The notes under the pieces are model-generated. The model was not told the DNA's origin and ran no database searches. It saw nothing but the letters and a program-made list of their open reading frames with translations. Positions 12,501-21,474 of a stretch of DNA of 64,000 nucleotides are shown here, piece after piece; position 1 is the stretch's first letter; each line of letters opens with the position of its first letter. The translations under genes were made by a program, and so were the position numbers. Where the stretch lies: NCBI RefSeq assembly GCF_021596945.1, contig NZ_CP063779.1, positions 2,702,001-2,766,000 of the forward strand, read 5' to 3'. Origin of the DNA: Mongoliitalea daihaiensis. GTDB taxonomy: Bacteria > Bacteroidota > Bacteroidia > Cytophagales > Cyclobacteriaceae.

Positions 12501-14407
12501 TGAGAGTATGCAAACAGTTAGAACCTTACAAGCATCTTTCTATTTCAATTCCTGTATGGTGCGATTGAGAGTTAGCGGTATTCTTACTGAGAGATCGGGC
12601 GATCATATTTCAATTCCTGTATGGTGCGATTGAGAGATGCGATTCACAAGGCTTCAAACGAGTTCATCAAGATTTCAATTCCTGTATGGTGCGATTGAGA
12701 GCAGCTGCAAACGCTCGAATTAGGCATGAACTAAACTATTTCAATTCCTGTATGGTGCGATTGAGAGGAACAGGACTTAAAACAAGATTGGAGCGACATG
12801 CGAATTTCAATTCCTGTATGGTGCGATTGAGAGCAGCGACAGTTAATCGTATTAGCTGCGCTTCCTCTATTTCAATTCCTGTATGGTGCGATTGAGAGCA
12901 CAAACAACATAACCCCACAGGACAATATCCTTATATTTCAATTCCTGTATGGTGCGATTGAGAGAGCGTTAAAACCATACTGATACCCTGTGATTCGATA
13001 TTTCAATTCCTGTATGGTGCGATTGAGAGTTAGTAGAATCAAACGTTACCGTTTACGCATCTGATATTTCAATTCCTGTATGGTGCGATTGAGAGCTTTG
13101 GTTGCTTATCTAACCACTACCCAAGAGGGTAATTTCAATTCCTGTATGGTGCGATTGAGAGGATAGGATAATTACAAAGGCAAAGATGACTTCCTTATTT
13201 CAATTCCTGTATGGTGCGATTGAGAGAACAGAGGCGCTTATTGGAATGGTACTATGAATACAATTTCAATTCCTGTATGGTGCGATTGAGAGTGAGTGAT
13301 CCAACATCTTGGAAAGTTCCATCCGTTATTTCAATTCCTGTATGGTGCGATTGAGAGAATACAAAAAGCATGGAGTATCTACGGACGCCACTTATTTCAA
13401 TTCCTGTATGGTGCGATTGAGAGTGTGAGCCTTCGGGGATGTCGGCATTCCATCCGATTATTTCAATTCCTGTATGGTGCGATTGAGAGGTTGACAAAGA
13501 TATTGTTGAATCCTATCGCACTTACATTTCAATTCCTGTATGGTGCGATTGAGAGCATACGCTCGAATGGTATTACAGCCTCTTTACCGCTATTTCAATT
13601 CCTGTATGGTGCGATTGAGAGTGAGGGAGACGAGCGCACCTATTACATGACCTACTATTTCAATTCCTGTATGGTGCGATTGAGAGCCAAAATGGAAATG
13701 CTATTGCTGCTGGAATTCAATTATTTCAATTCCTGTATGGTGCGATTGAGAGACCGATTCTGAGCGCCTAACTGATAGTTTCAAGGTCATTTCAATTCCT
13801 GTATGGTGCGATTGAGAGATTGACATTCTTTGGAGTATCAACATTTACTAATGCATTTCAATTCCTGTATGGTGCGATTGAGAGCTTCGCATAGGGAGCA
13901 AATATTTAGCAATTGAAAAATTTCAATTCCTGTATGGTGCGATTGAGAGCTTAGATTGGAGGCTTATTTGTGTCCGGCCCATGTAATTTCAATTCCTGTA
14001 TGGTGCGATTGAGAGCCAGAGGTCCTTACGTTTCCGATGAATGTTATAAGAATTTCAATTCCTGTATGGTGCGATTGAGAGTGTTGAGATGTATTTGGAC
14101 TACATAGACTTGCATATTTCAATTCCTGTATGGTGCGATTGAGAGAGCGTATCATTCACCTATACAGCAACCCTAACGAAGATTTCAATTCCTGTATGGT
14201 GCGATTGAGAGGTGGTCTTGGAAGCTAGGAGAGATGAATTTATGGACATTTCAATTCCTGTATGGTGCGATTGAGAGCAAAATGGAAACGCTCAGGCTAC
14301 TGGGATTCAATTATTTCAATTCCTGTATGGTGCGATTGAGAGCGCATTTTACAGTCATAACACAAGCCACAAGGGACATTTCAATTCCTGTATGGTGCGA
14401 TTGAGAG

Positions 14408-14612
14408 CCGCCGAAACGACAAACTAAAATAGGGCTTTTTGAATCAATTTGACTGTTTTAGCTAATTAATTTAGTGGTAAAAATGCGTCGACCTTCAATA
14501 GTCAATTTTTTACCCACGTTCGACAACTTTATAATATGATGTTTACCAGTGTTTTATGGAAGGTATGGACCTATAAGCTTGGGTATGCCGTGCTTTTGGC
14601 TGCCTTCGACAA
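14408..14612 (-). promoter_or_regulatory. CRISPR leader
   Basis: A 205-base A+T-rich, non-coding stretch lies between the leader-proximal repeat and the cas2 stop. It should hold the array promoter and the signals that guide spacer integration. The element TTCGACAACT occurs twice in direct orientation, at 14520-14529 and 14605-14614, the second touching the cas2 stop codon. I could not assign a clear TAnnTTTG promoter on the minus strand. Confidence 0.75.
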
Positions 14613-14876
14613 CTAAATAAAGGTATCCAAATCATTTCTTTCTTGTCCAATGACCTCTTTATCCAGCCATTTTTCTTCTCTACTCTTAAATACAATTAAA
14701 CTATCTTCCTCGATTTTCATTATCTTCTTGGCGTAGATTATCAACTCTTTGTACTTCACCTCTGTGATCTCTCCTTCAAATACCGAATTCTGAATCCAGT
14801 TCAAGTATTTTCTACAAAGCTTCAGCATCTTGCCAACTCGCTTTTCTCCGATATCGTAGACTAAAATTATGTACAT
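14613..14876 (-). CDS. cas2: CRISPR-associated endonuclease Cas2
   Basis: An 87-residue protein of normal Cas2 size. It opens with a first beta strand and conserved Asp (IILVYDI), followed by a ferredoxin-like pattern of alternating strands and helices. Cas2 forms the central dimer of the Cas1-Cas2 integrase that inserts new spacers at the leader end. The gene starts 26 bases after the cas1 stop in the same direction, and its own stop borders the leader. It closes the adaptation operon cas4-cas1-cas2. Confidence 0.95.
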   Translation of the reverse strand: MYIILVYDIGEKRVGKMLKLCRKYLNWIQNSVFEGEITEVKYKELIIYAKKIMKIEEDSLIVFKSREEKWLDKEVIGQERNDLDTFI

Positions 14877-14902
14877 AGTTTAATTATTCAATTATTCAAC
14901 CC

Positions 14903-15907
14903 CTACCACCAAATCTTAAATGGCTGATAGGTTTCCATTTCCAGCAGGTGCTTGCTCAGTTTGTAGCATTCTAATTTTACTAAACTTTTGTAACTCACTT
15001 GCTTGTTTAATGTCCGGTGTTTGATGGTTTCATTAAGGCGCTCTTCAAAAGCTCGGATAAAAACTTTTTTGCCAGACTCTTTTAAAATCACTTTGTTGAC
15101 ATGAAAATCAAAATCTTTGGATTGGATTTCTTTTTTGTTTAATACCCTGAATATAATCCTATCCACTAAAATCGGTTTGAAAATCTCCGCTAAATCAAGC
15201 GCCAAAGAATACCTTCTATATCCAGGTTCATGCAAAAAGCTGATTGTAGGGTTTAATTGGGTATGGTAAATTTGATCCAAGCATAATGTATAGCACATCA
15301 TATTCCCAAATGAAATCAAAGCATTAAGTTCATTCATGGGAGGCTGCTTGCTGCGTCCTTCCATTGCATGGTCCTTTATTATAATGTCAAATGCCTGATA
15401 ATACACCTGCCGAATATTCCCTTCTATTCCCATAAGACCTGAGATCGTAGTAGTATTTTCAATTTCTTGCGCATAGAGGTCGATTTTCGTCAGCTGGATT
15501 TCCAAGTCTTTGCCTCGATTATGGTAATATTTCAGGTTTTTGGACATATTGAATGCTGCTCCAGTGATCAACTTCTGGGCAATGGCCATACGCTTACCAG
15601 TATGGAGGTAATGCTGGGTTTGGTTGATTTGCATTTTACCAGCTAGCAAATACTCTTTGGACTGGAAGCTTCCGGTGTAGTGCTCGTAATAATCGAAAAA
15701 GTGCACGCTTATCCCATTTTTTCCTAGAAAATTGTAAAGTGCACTGTTGGCATCTAGTGAACCGAAACAATAGAAATCAGATACTCCCTCTACTGGGATG
15801 TACTTAGGCATACCTTCTTTGCCAGATTCATCTACAGGAGTGAATTTGAGCGTATTGTCCTTTCGACTCATTCGTCCAGGATTAAAAAGATAATAGGTCT
15901 TTTTCAT
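14903..15907 (-). CDS. cas1: CRISPR-associated integrase Cas1 (type I-B group)
   Basis: A 334-residue Cas1 with an N-terminal beta-rich domain (about 1-80) and a helical catalytic domain. The metal ligands expected in Cas1 are visible: Glu162 in GIEGNIRQ, His226 in SFLHEPGY, and an acidic residue at Asp238 or Glu241 in ALDLAEIFKP. The Glu-His spacing of 64 residues is the same as in characterised Cas1 proteins. It catalyses spacer integration together with Cas2. It lies 58 bases after cas4 and 26 before cas2, so the three are probably one transcript. The gene looks intact, in keeping with the recent-looking leader-proximal spacers. Confidence 0.96.
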   Translation of the reverse strand: MKKTYYLFNPGRMSRKDNTLKFTPVDESGKEGMPKYIPVEGVSDFYCFGSLDANSALYNFLGKNGISVHFFDYYEHYTGSFQSKEYLLAGKMQINQTQHYLHTGKRMAIAQKLITGAAFNMSKNLKYYHNRGKDLEIQLTKIDLYAQEIENTTTISGLMGIEGNIRQVYYQAFDIIIKDHAMEGRSKQPPMNELNALISFGNMMCYTLCLDQIYHTQLNPTISFLHEPGYRRYSLALDLAEIFKPILVDRIIFRVLNKKEIQSKDFDFHVNKVILKESGKKVFIRAFEERLNETIKHRTLNKQVSYKSLVKLECYKLSKHLLEMETYQPFKIWW

Positions 15908-15965
15908 TTTTTTCCTATTTTTTGAATTTCGTTACTTATTGATGGAGAAGGGTAGGACTCCTTTT

Positions 15966-16481
15966 TTATAGTTCATATTCCTCTCCGGCATAGCAAAAAT
16001 CGTGGTAGCTACATTTTTTGCAGATTGATTTTTTTAATAATGGAGGGCAGTCATACTGATGAGTGATAGCAGAACATTCGCTTTTCCATTTTTCTACTTC
16101 AGCCAAATCTCCTTCGTCCCAATCGACGATTTGTCGTTGTTTCATTTTTGGGTATTCAAGGATGGCAGAGGGATTTTCTATGCCATTTTTGATCAATATA
16201 TAGAGGTAGTATTTTACTTGGGCAAAATGTGCATGCTCTACCTTATCGGATTTTTTTACTTCATGAATCACTTGATTTTTGGCATCATAGTAATCGATTT
16301 TGATACCATCCAGCTCGAGTTCTGTGTATTTTCTCGCTCTGTCCAAATAGGTGGTCTCAGCAATTAGTTTTCCTTCAGCCACAATTTGAGAGGTATGTTC
16401 CATTTGGATTCCATTGGCAAATAGCCAAAGTTTCCTATGACAGGTGTGGAGGTAAGCAATATGTGTTCCGGTGATGTTCAT
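15966..16481 (-). CDS. cas4: CRISPR-associated exonuclease Cas4
   Basis: A 171-residue Cas4 of the RecB-like nuclease fold. Four cysteines for a 4Fe-4S cluster are visible: Cys14 in HTCHRKLW, and a C-terminal CKKC plus Cys163 (pattern C-X2-C-X5-C). The nuclease motif includes an Asp in the DGIKIDYYD region and the E-V-K core of IHEVKKS. Cas4 trims and orients prespacers by PAM before Cas1-Cas2 integrates them. It is the first gene of the adaptation unit and is separated from cas7 by 441 bases holding a strong terminator. Confidence 0.94.
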   Translation of the reverse strand: MNITGTHIAYLHTCHRKLWLFANGIQMEHTSQIVAEGKLIAETTYLDRARKYTELELDGIKIDYYDAKNQVIHEVKKSDKVEHAHFAQVKYYLYILIKNGIENPSAILEYPKMKQRQIVDWDEGDLAEVEKWKSECSAITHQYDCPPLLKKSICKKCSYHDFCYAGEEYEL

Positions 16482-16875
16482 GGGTTAATAAAGAAAGACA
16501 AATAGCCATTGAGAAATTTTGTTTTTATGGCTTATTTCAATATTGTCTGCTATGATAAAAGCATTTTGTTCATTTCAGTTTTAATTATAAGCTTTTCTAG
16601 GGATATTTTTTCTATTCAACAATTTGGAGGTAAAAGGTTGTATTGAAAAAACGTTTTAAGTCTTTCGTAATAGGTTTGGATAATTTCAGATAGTTATTTT
16701 TCATGATTTATATCAAACTTGAAACGATCAGCCTAAAAGAATAAGTGAGATTTATTTGACTCTCTCGCTATTATTTTTCAGAGTTGGTGAGTGAAATGTA
16801 TATTTTTTGATTTTGTAAGGCTTCTAAGAAACTTGCAGGTAGAATTGGTCAAAAATGGAAGGGGAGGGTGGATGA
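16482..16875. other. Non-coding gap between cas7 and cas4
   Basis: An A+T-rich interval of nearly 400 bases with no convincing open frame on either strand. It must contain the promoter of cas4-cas1-cas2, because the upstream effector operon ends in a strong terminator. I could not find a clear TAnnTTTG element reading leftwards, and I see no repeat copies that would suggest a second leader. Confidence 0.5.
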
Positions 16876-16917
16876 AAAAGCACCTTCTTTTAGATATTCA
16901 TCAAAGAAGGTGCTTTT
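16876..16917 (-). terminator. Terminator closing the Cas effector operon
   Basis: Perfect 15-bp inverted repeat, AAAAGCACCTTCTTT (16876-16890) and its complement (16903-16917), with a 12-base loop. It lies 5 bases beyond the cas7 stop and ends in T on either strand. It separates interference genes from adaptation genes. Confidence 0.85.
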
Positions 16918-16922
16918 AAATA

Positions 16923-17996
16923 TTAAGCGATTTGGTTTTCGTAATCAAAGGCAGACATTTTATCAATTAGCGCTTGTTCTGCACGGTCAAGGGCATCAGC
17001 TGTTTCTCCCTTAGTATGAATAAAACCTCCTGCTTGAAGCGAAATAAATGTTTCTACTCCATTCAGATTTTCATCAATAATTGGATCAGCTTTTCGCGAA
17101 TCTTCTTCTGATAACTTGGCTCGAATACTTCCTGCAATCAAATTGGCATTATCACTAATGGAGACGGCGAGGGTGTCCATTAAGCTAAAGGTTCTAGATT
17201 GGTTAGAAGTGATTCGCCAGTTAATTATAGCATGCGCCAAACCTTTGATCCATTCTTCCCTTATTGATTTAGGAGCGACTAGGCAAGGACCAAACACATT
17301 TTTGGATTCAATCCAGCCTTCCTCTTTCAGTTTGGCTATTGTAGCATCTGCCATCTCCGGCTCCAACTGATTGGTGCTAACAGAAAAAAGTCTCCTCAAA
17401 TCAATTGCAATGTCAAATACGAAGAGGCCTGTTGCCCTTTCAGCAGGATTCAGCCATTTTCTTCCTAGGCTTCTATCTGTATTTCCTTCGGTTTTCAAAA
17501 CGATATCGATTTCTTCGTCAGTTAGAATATTCCCTTTATCATCCCGAATAATCACGGCATTATTCGAGCGTTCACTTCTGTCAAACGAGCCAGCTTCTCC
17601 TCCGTTGGAGTCTAATCCAGCTAATAATGGGTGTAATGCCCTCATGGCAGAAATGGACAGAGGACTTCTTCTTTTTAGCGTTCTTTCTCCACCACCTTTT
17701 GAAGCTTTCATCCAGCCTCCAAATAGTTGATCGGCATATGTAGGGTCACATGTTCCATAAACCTCTCCTTCTTTAAGTTTCTTCTGTTTGTCTACCTCAA
17801 ACAGAAAGGTCGTAGGCGACGGGATTTGGTCAATCGCCTCGCAAAGGGCGTCAATCAATGAACGCTTTACCTGTTGTCCACTGGAAAAAGGAATTCTCTT
17901 GTTAAACTGAACATCATAGTAGTACTTTTGCCCATTGGCCACATTGAAAACGGTGTGCTCAGCTCTCTTTAAAGTTCTTATATAAATAGTATTCAT
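16923..17996 (-). CDS. cas7: Cas7-family Cascade backbone protein (type I-B)
   Basis: A 357-residue protein with the Cas7 signature SSGQQVKRSLIDAL near residues 38-51, where Cas7 proteins have a conserved S-x-Q-x-x-(R/K)R segment. A Gly-rich loop (SKGGGERTLKRRSP, about 99-112) and a second-half FVFDIAIDL strand also fit the RAMP-like fold. Cas7 polymerises along the crRNA spacer to form the Cascade filament. It is the last gene of the effector operon, 17 bases after cas8 and directly before a terminator. Assignment to the DevR/Cst2 branch rather than Csh2 is inference: the NGDP motif typical of Csh2 is not seen. Confidence 0.85.
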   Translation of the reverse strand: MNTIYIRTLKRAEHTVFNVANGQKYYYDVQFNKRIPFSSGQQVKRSLIDALCEAIDQIPSPTTFLFEVDKQKKLKEGEVYGTCDPTYADQLFGGWMKASKGGGERTLKRRSPLSISAMRALHPLLAGLDSNGGEAGSFDRSERSNNAVIIRDDKGNILTDEEIDIVLKTEGNTDRSLGRKWLNPAERATGLFVFDIAIDLRRLFSVSTNQLEPEMADATIAKLKEEGWIESKNVFGPCLVAPKSIREEWIKGLAHAIINWRITSNQSRTFSLMDTLAVSISDNANLIAGSIRAKLSEEDSRKADPIIDENLNGVETFISLQAGGFIHTKGETADALDRAEQALIDKMSAFDYENQIA

Positions 17997-18013
17997 TTTT
18001 TGATTGTTTATGG

Positions 18014-19330
18014 TTATGATTTCTTTTGTTGGTAAGCGTAATCAAATTTTAAAAGCGTTAAAAAGTAGCCAAATTCCTCGTTGGTCATCAGGTGTACTTC
18101 GTCTTTTAGCGTTTTTAGTGTTTCTAAATCTTCCTCTTCCAGATCAGGGATCATAAGTGTCAATGACTCTATAAATCCCCTTTTGGATTTGGATGTAAAC
18201 ATTTCCTTTTCTACCAGTGTGACTCTTGACATGCCTTTTCCGGTATTTCTATACCGCAAAATGACCTCAGCCAATTTGGGGGTATAGTCTGTGATTTCTT
18301 CTTTGTTTCGTGTTAACATAGCGACTAACCAGGTTTTGTATGCGTGATAATTTATTGTGTCTTCTTCTTTTTTGAAGGTTAAATTTTTTTCCTCAGTCAT
18401 GTATTTTTTTAAACTGTCAGGACGTAAAGCCCGCAAACCAATACTACCTAATTCACAAGCTCGCTTGATATGCATCCCAAAAAGGCTTTCAAATTCCTTT
18501 TTATTGATTTTAAATTCTCCAAACAGTTTCTGATAAACTTCCTTGATATTTCCTCCTGACTTAAGTTGAAATGGGATAAATCCTATCGTTTTATTAGTCT
18601 GCCCGAACCCATACACATAGCCCATCATTTCACGATCAGGGAATTGGGTAGATAGGCTAAAGAATAGTTGACTCCAATTTACTGTGGCAACTTCTGCCAG
18701 ATTAGTATCAACTTTAAAAATTTTCTGATTGGTAAGTTCCGAAAAATCAAAGTCCTCTCGGTACTCTTCAGGATTGAGAGAATAGGTCAACCACTGCCCA
18801 TTCCAAGTGTTAATCTGATTCCCACGAAGCTTTTCTAAAGTAGGGTCGTTCAAATACTTTCGGTAAACCTTCCAGCCTTCAAAGGTGTGTAAGGTGATTT
18901 CAGAATTGTCAAAAAGTATCGTAAAGCCACCAGCAACCGTAATTCCCAGCCCACTGCCGATCCACGAAAGATAAACTTCATCTTCATCCACAGGAATGAT
19001 TACATCACTGACCAAGCCAGAAGTGCTGGCATACTCCTTAGCCTCAGAAGCTGGATATCCCAAAGCAAAACTGGCATCGGGAATTTCATTTCCAGCCTTT
19101 TCAAACAAGTTTACCAGTTTTTCAATCCTTTCATCTACCGAAAGTAAATGTGGTTTTTGCCCACTTTTCATTTGCACAAAAGGAGAATTGGTCACCCATT
19201 GCATGTATTTGGAATGATTATAAAATAATTCCCAGTATTCTAGCTCAAAAAACTCTTTTGGGGAAAGTTCTTTAGCATACTTCTCGTTGTATGCATTTAG
19301 AAATGTTTTACCGATAACTGCTGTGATCAT
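18014..19330 (-). CDS. cas8: Probable Cas8 large subunit (divergent)
   Basis: A 438-residue protein that I assign to Cas8 mainly by position and size: it is the only large unassigned gene among cas3, cas5, cas6 and cas7, and a type I-B Cascade needs a large subunit for PAM reading and Cas3 recruitment. It is shorter than many Cas8b proteins (500-600 residues) and has no Cys-rich zinc finger that I can see. The C-terminal part is helical and acidic (DLEEEDLETLKTLKDEV), as expected for the region fused to the small-subunit function. The start overlaps the cas3 stop by 4 bases (ATGA), implying translational coupling. No catalytic motif is visible. Confidence 0.7.
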   Translation of the reverse strand: MITAVIGKTFLNAYNEKYAKELSPKEFFELEYWELFYNHSKYMQWVTNSPFVQMKSGQKPHLLSVDERIEKLVNLFEKAGNEIPDASFALGYPASEAKEYASTSGLVSDVIIPVDEDEVYLSWIGSGLGITVAGGFTILFDNSEITLHTFEGWKVYRKYLNDPTLEKLRGNQINTWNGQWLTYSLNPEEYREDFDFSELTNQKIFKVDTNLAEVATVNWSQLFFSLSTQFPDREMMGYVYGFGQTNKTIGFIPFQLKSGGNIKEVYQKLFGEFKINKKEFESLFGMHIKRACELGSIGLRALRPDSLKKYMTEEKNLTFKKEEDTINYHAYKTWLVAMLTRNKEEITDYTPKLAEVILRYRNTGKGMSRVTLVEKEMFTSKSKRGFIESLTLMIPDLEEEDLETLKTLKDEVHLMTNEEFGYFLTLLKFDYAYQQKKS

Positions 19331-21474
19331 AATATTTGGTTATTTACATCAAAGTTGTTTTCTCTGATTTTCTTTACATCTAAGCCAATTTCAAAATCAT
19401 ATGCTTTATCAGGTATGATAAAGGGCTTATTTCCTTTTTGTACTTGGTTCATTCCTCTCACCGCAAAATACCTTACTGGAATCTCTAGCTCTAGTCTCTT
19501 TTCAAAATCAGTATTTTCATACATCTCCAAATCTCCTTCACAAATACAGGATACACTGTCTATTTCGAGTAATTCAAATAGAATGGACTTGCTTCTGTGA
19601 GTAAGTTTGTCAATGGTAATTCTGCCATCAGATTTGAATACAGCATGTTCTTCTATATCCATAAAATCAATCTCTGGAAATACATAGTCAATTTTACCTT
19701 GCAAATCCCTTTCCTTTAAAACCTGGCTATCCTCTAAAACTTCATAGGATCTTTTAAGCACTTCCAAATCATAAGGCAAGGCATCGTTTTTATTTTCTGG
19801 AGGTGCGATTATATAGATGGGTTTGGTTTTCCCTATAGTGTCCTTGGTTCTTTTTCTGTTTACTCTACCAAAGCGCTGTATCATAGCATCGATAGGTGCT
19901 GTCTCAGTTACCATAAGGTCAAAACTGATATCCAGACTTACTTCTACGATCTGAGTAGATACGACAATACATGCCTTGGTAGAAGTATTGAATTCACCGT
20001 TTGGATTTCCGTCCTCATCCAAGCCTAGTAGTTGTTTCTCCTTAAAATTTCTATCGCCTCTTTTAAAGCGACTGTGGAGCAAAAGGATTGGGATTTCGGG
20101 ATACATTACTTTTAATTGGTCATAGGCTTCCTGCGCTCTTGCGACACGGTTAAAGACTACCAAATTTTTTTTATCTTCTTCAATGGCTTGGCTGATTTTT
20201 GGCAAACTCTCTTCAAATGAATTGATTTTGTATAAGGTATGTCTATCAAATTCATCCAACTCTTCGAGGGTCAGTTTCTCTAACAAAATATCCTCACCCA
20301 ATTCTTCTACTATTTTCTGATATAGTTTTGTAGGCATGGTGGCCGTACCTATATGAATGGAGCAGTCAAGCTCCTTAAGGATCTGAACCAATTTCAATAC
20401 GATTGCTTGGGATATCCCAGTGTAGGTATGGATTTCATCTAAAATGAAATCACAGCCTTTTAAATCTAACAGCATGGCTTCATAACCTTTCATTCCAAAG
20501 GCAATGGCTGCTAGTTGATGGGGAGTTAGAATTTTAATTGCTGAACCGAAAAGTGGTTGTAAGACACTTTCCTCTTCTTTACCATTTTGTCTGACGACCA
20601 TGGAAGCAGAATGGAGAACTCGTATATCCAAGTCAGGATTGTCCATTTTTAGGTCCATGTACACCCGTTTAAACATGGCGTTGATAGAAGCCTGAAACGG
20701 AAGAGTATAAAAAACCCGTCCCTGGGTTCTTTTGAAAAGATAGTCTGTTTTGCCTGCACCTGTACTGGCCACAACCAAGGTATGTTTCTTTGATGAAGCC
20801 GTTTCTTTAAAGGAAAGCGGATAAAGTGGATGTGAACGGTTATAGAATGAAAGATTTGGTGTCTTAAAAGCCTTGCTAAGCTTTTGCTCTGTATCATTAA
20901 TCAAAGCCGAAGCAAAGTGATCTGATCCCATTAGCAAGCCTCTCCACTTTGAATACCCTCTGGTTTTCGTTTGCTTTTTGCAATAAGATATAGCGTATGA
21001 AAGGTTGTGGCGAGCTTCTTTCTCACCAAATGGAGCACACTGTATTCCAATCTCTTGTATTAGTCTAAACGCTTCTGGAGCCCATTGCTCCCAATTACCA
21101 ACATGAAAGTCAATATAGTCATATCCGTTTTCCAAGTCCAGCAACCCTTTGTCTCCAGCATCATTTTTGGCTGATTTATGATGGGCGATAACCATATCCA
21201 ATAAAGCCGAATATTCTGATTCTGGAAACACGGATAAGAAAAGAAGAGAACTTATTTCATGTCTGAATACTTTGCTATTTTGTCCGTTTCCTTTAACTCT
21301 TCTTTGAAACTCAGGGTGAGCCTTTCCCAAATCATGTAGGATTGCACCATTGAATGCTACTAATTCATCCATCTTTAGATAGTTGGCAAATGCTTTTGCG
21401 GCATAGGACACGTGTAAAAGATGATCTTTTAAGGAAGTGTATTCTGGAGCAGATTTGGCAAGAAGATGTTCCAT
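19327..21474 (-). CDS. cas3: Cas3 nuclease-helicase (HD plus DExH)
   Basis: A 715-residue fusion of an HD nuclease and an SF2 helicase. HD motifs: His18/His21, the His47-Asp48 pair in AILHDLGKAH, His98-His99 in IAHHKS, and Asp185 in MGSDHFAS. Helicase motifs: Walker A GAGKT (239-243), DEIH (346-349), and motif VI QRFGRVNR (533-540). When Cascade binds a protospacer, Cas3 nicks and degrades the displaced strand. All motifs are intact, so interference should be possible. The gene overlaps the cas5 stop by 1 base and cas8 by 4. Placing cas3 between cas5 and cas8 differs from the common order with cas3 after cas5 and before cas4. Confidence 0.96.
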   Translation of the reverse strand: MEHLLAKSAPEYTSLKDHLLHVSYAAKAFANYLKMDELVAFNGAILHDLGKAHPEFQRRVKGNGQNSKVFRHEISSLLFLSVFPESEYSALLDMVIAHHKSAKNDAGDKGLLDLENGYDYIDFHVGNWEQWAPEAFRLIQEIGIQCAPFGEKEARHNLSYAISYCKKQTKTRGYSKWRGLLMGSDHFASALINDTEQKLSKAFKTPNLSFYNRSHPLYPLSFKETASSKKHTLVVASTGAGKTDYLFKRTQGRVFYTLPFQASINAMFKRVYMDLKMDNPDLDIRVLHSASMVVRQNGKEEESVLQPLFGSAIKILTPHQLAAIAFGMKGYEAMLLDLKGCDFILDEIHTYTGISQAIVLKLVQILKELDCSIHIGTATMPTKLYQKIVEELGEDILLEKLTLEELDEFDRHTLYKINSFEESLPKISQAIEEDKKNLVVFNRVARAQEAYDQLKVMYPEIPILLLHSRFKRGDRNFKEKQLLGLDEDGNPNGEFNTSTKACIVVSTQIVEVSLDISFDLMVTETAPIDAMIQRFGRVNRKRTKDTIGKTKPIYIIAPPENKNDALPYDLEVLKRSYEVLEDSQVLKERDLQGKIDYVFPEIDFMDIEEHAVFKSDGRITIDKLTHRSKSILFELLEIDSVSCICEGDLEMYENTDFEKRLELEIPVRYFAVRGMNQVQKGNKPFIIPDKAYDFEIGLDVKKIRENNFDVNNQIL

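Larger units (their letters stand above)
3725..14407 (-). CRISPR. Type I-B CRISPR array, about 163 repeats
   Basis: A 30-bp repeat (plus strand begins ATTTCAATTCCTGTATGG and ends GCGATTGAGAG) recurs about every 66 bases. I counted about 163 copies and 162 spacers of about 34-37 bases, mostly 35-36. Nearly all repeats are identical; I noticed one internal variant (5698-5727, T to A at 5716) and a terminal one at 3725-3754 with four changes in its first seven bases. A decayed last repeat marks the leader-distal end, so the leader is on the right, next to cas2, and transcription runs leftwards. Read that way the repeat ends ATTGAAAT, the usual form of the 8-base crRNA 5' handle in type I-B. The newest spacer is then 14343-14377. 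Spacer groups of shared origin and a duplicated five-spacer block are listed separately. Open frames through the array are artefacts of a repeat length divisible by three. Confidence 0.99.

Noticed and set aside
8888-12606. Possible relation between spacers near 8888 and 12572, both containing a GATCGGGCG-like string
   Set aside because: The match is short, partly in opposite orientation, and does not extend; chance is enough to explain it.
3624-14155. Dozens of open frames of 60-155 codons on both strands through the array, with recurring peptides such as FQFLYGAIER, SQSHHTGIEI and LNRTIQELK
   Set aside because: The 30-bp repeat is free of stops in several frames and most units keep frame, so these are translations of repeats and spacers. 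No start signal, no codon bias, no family.
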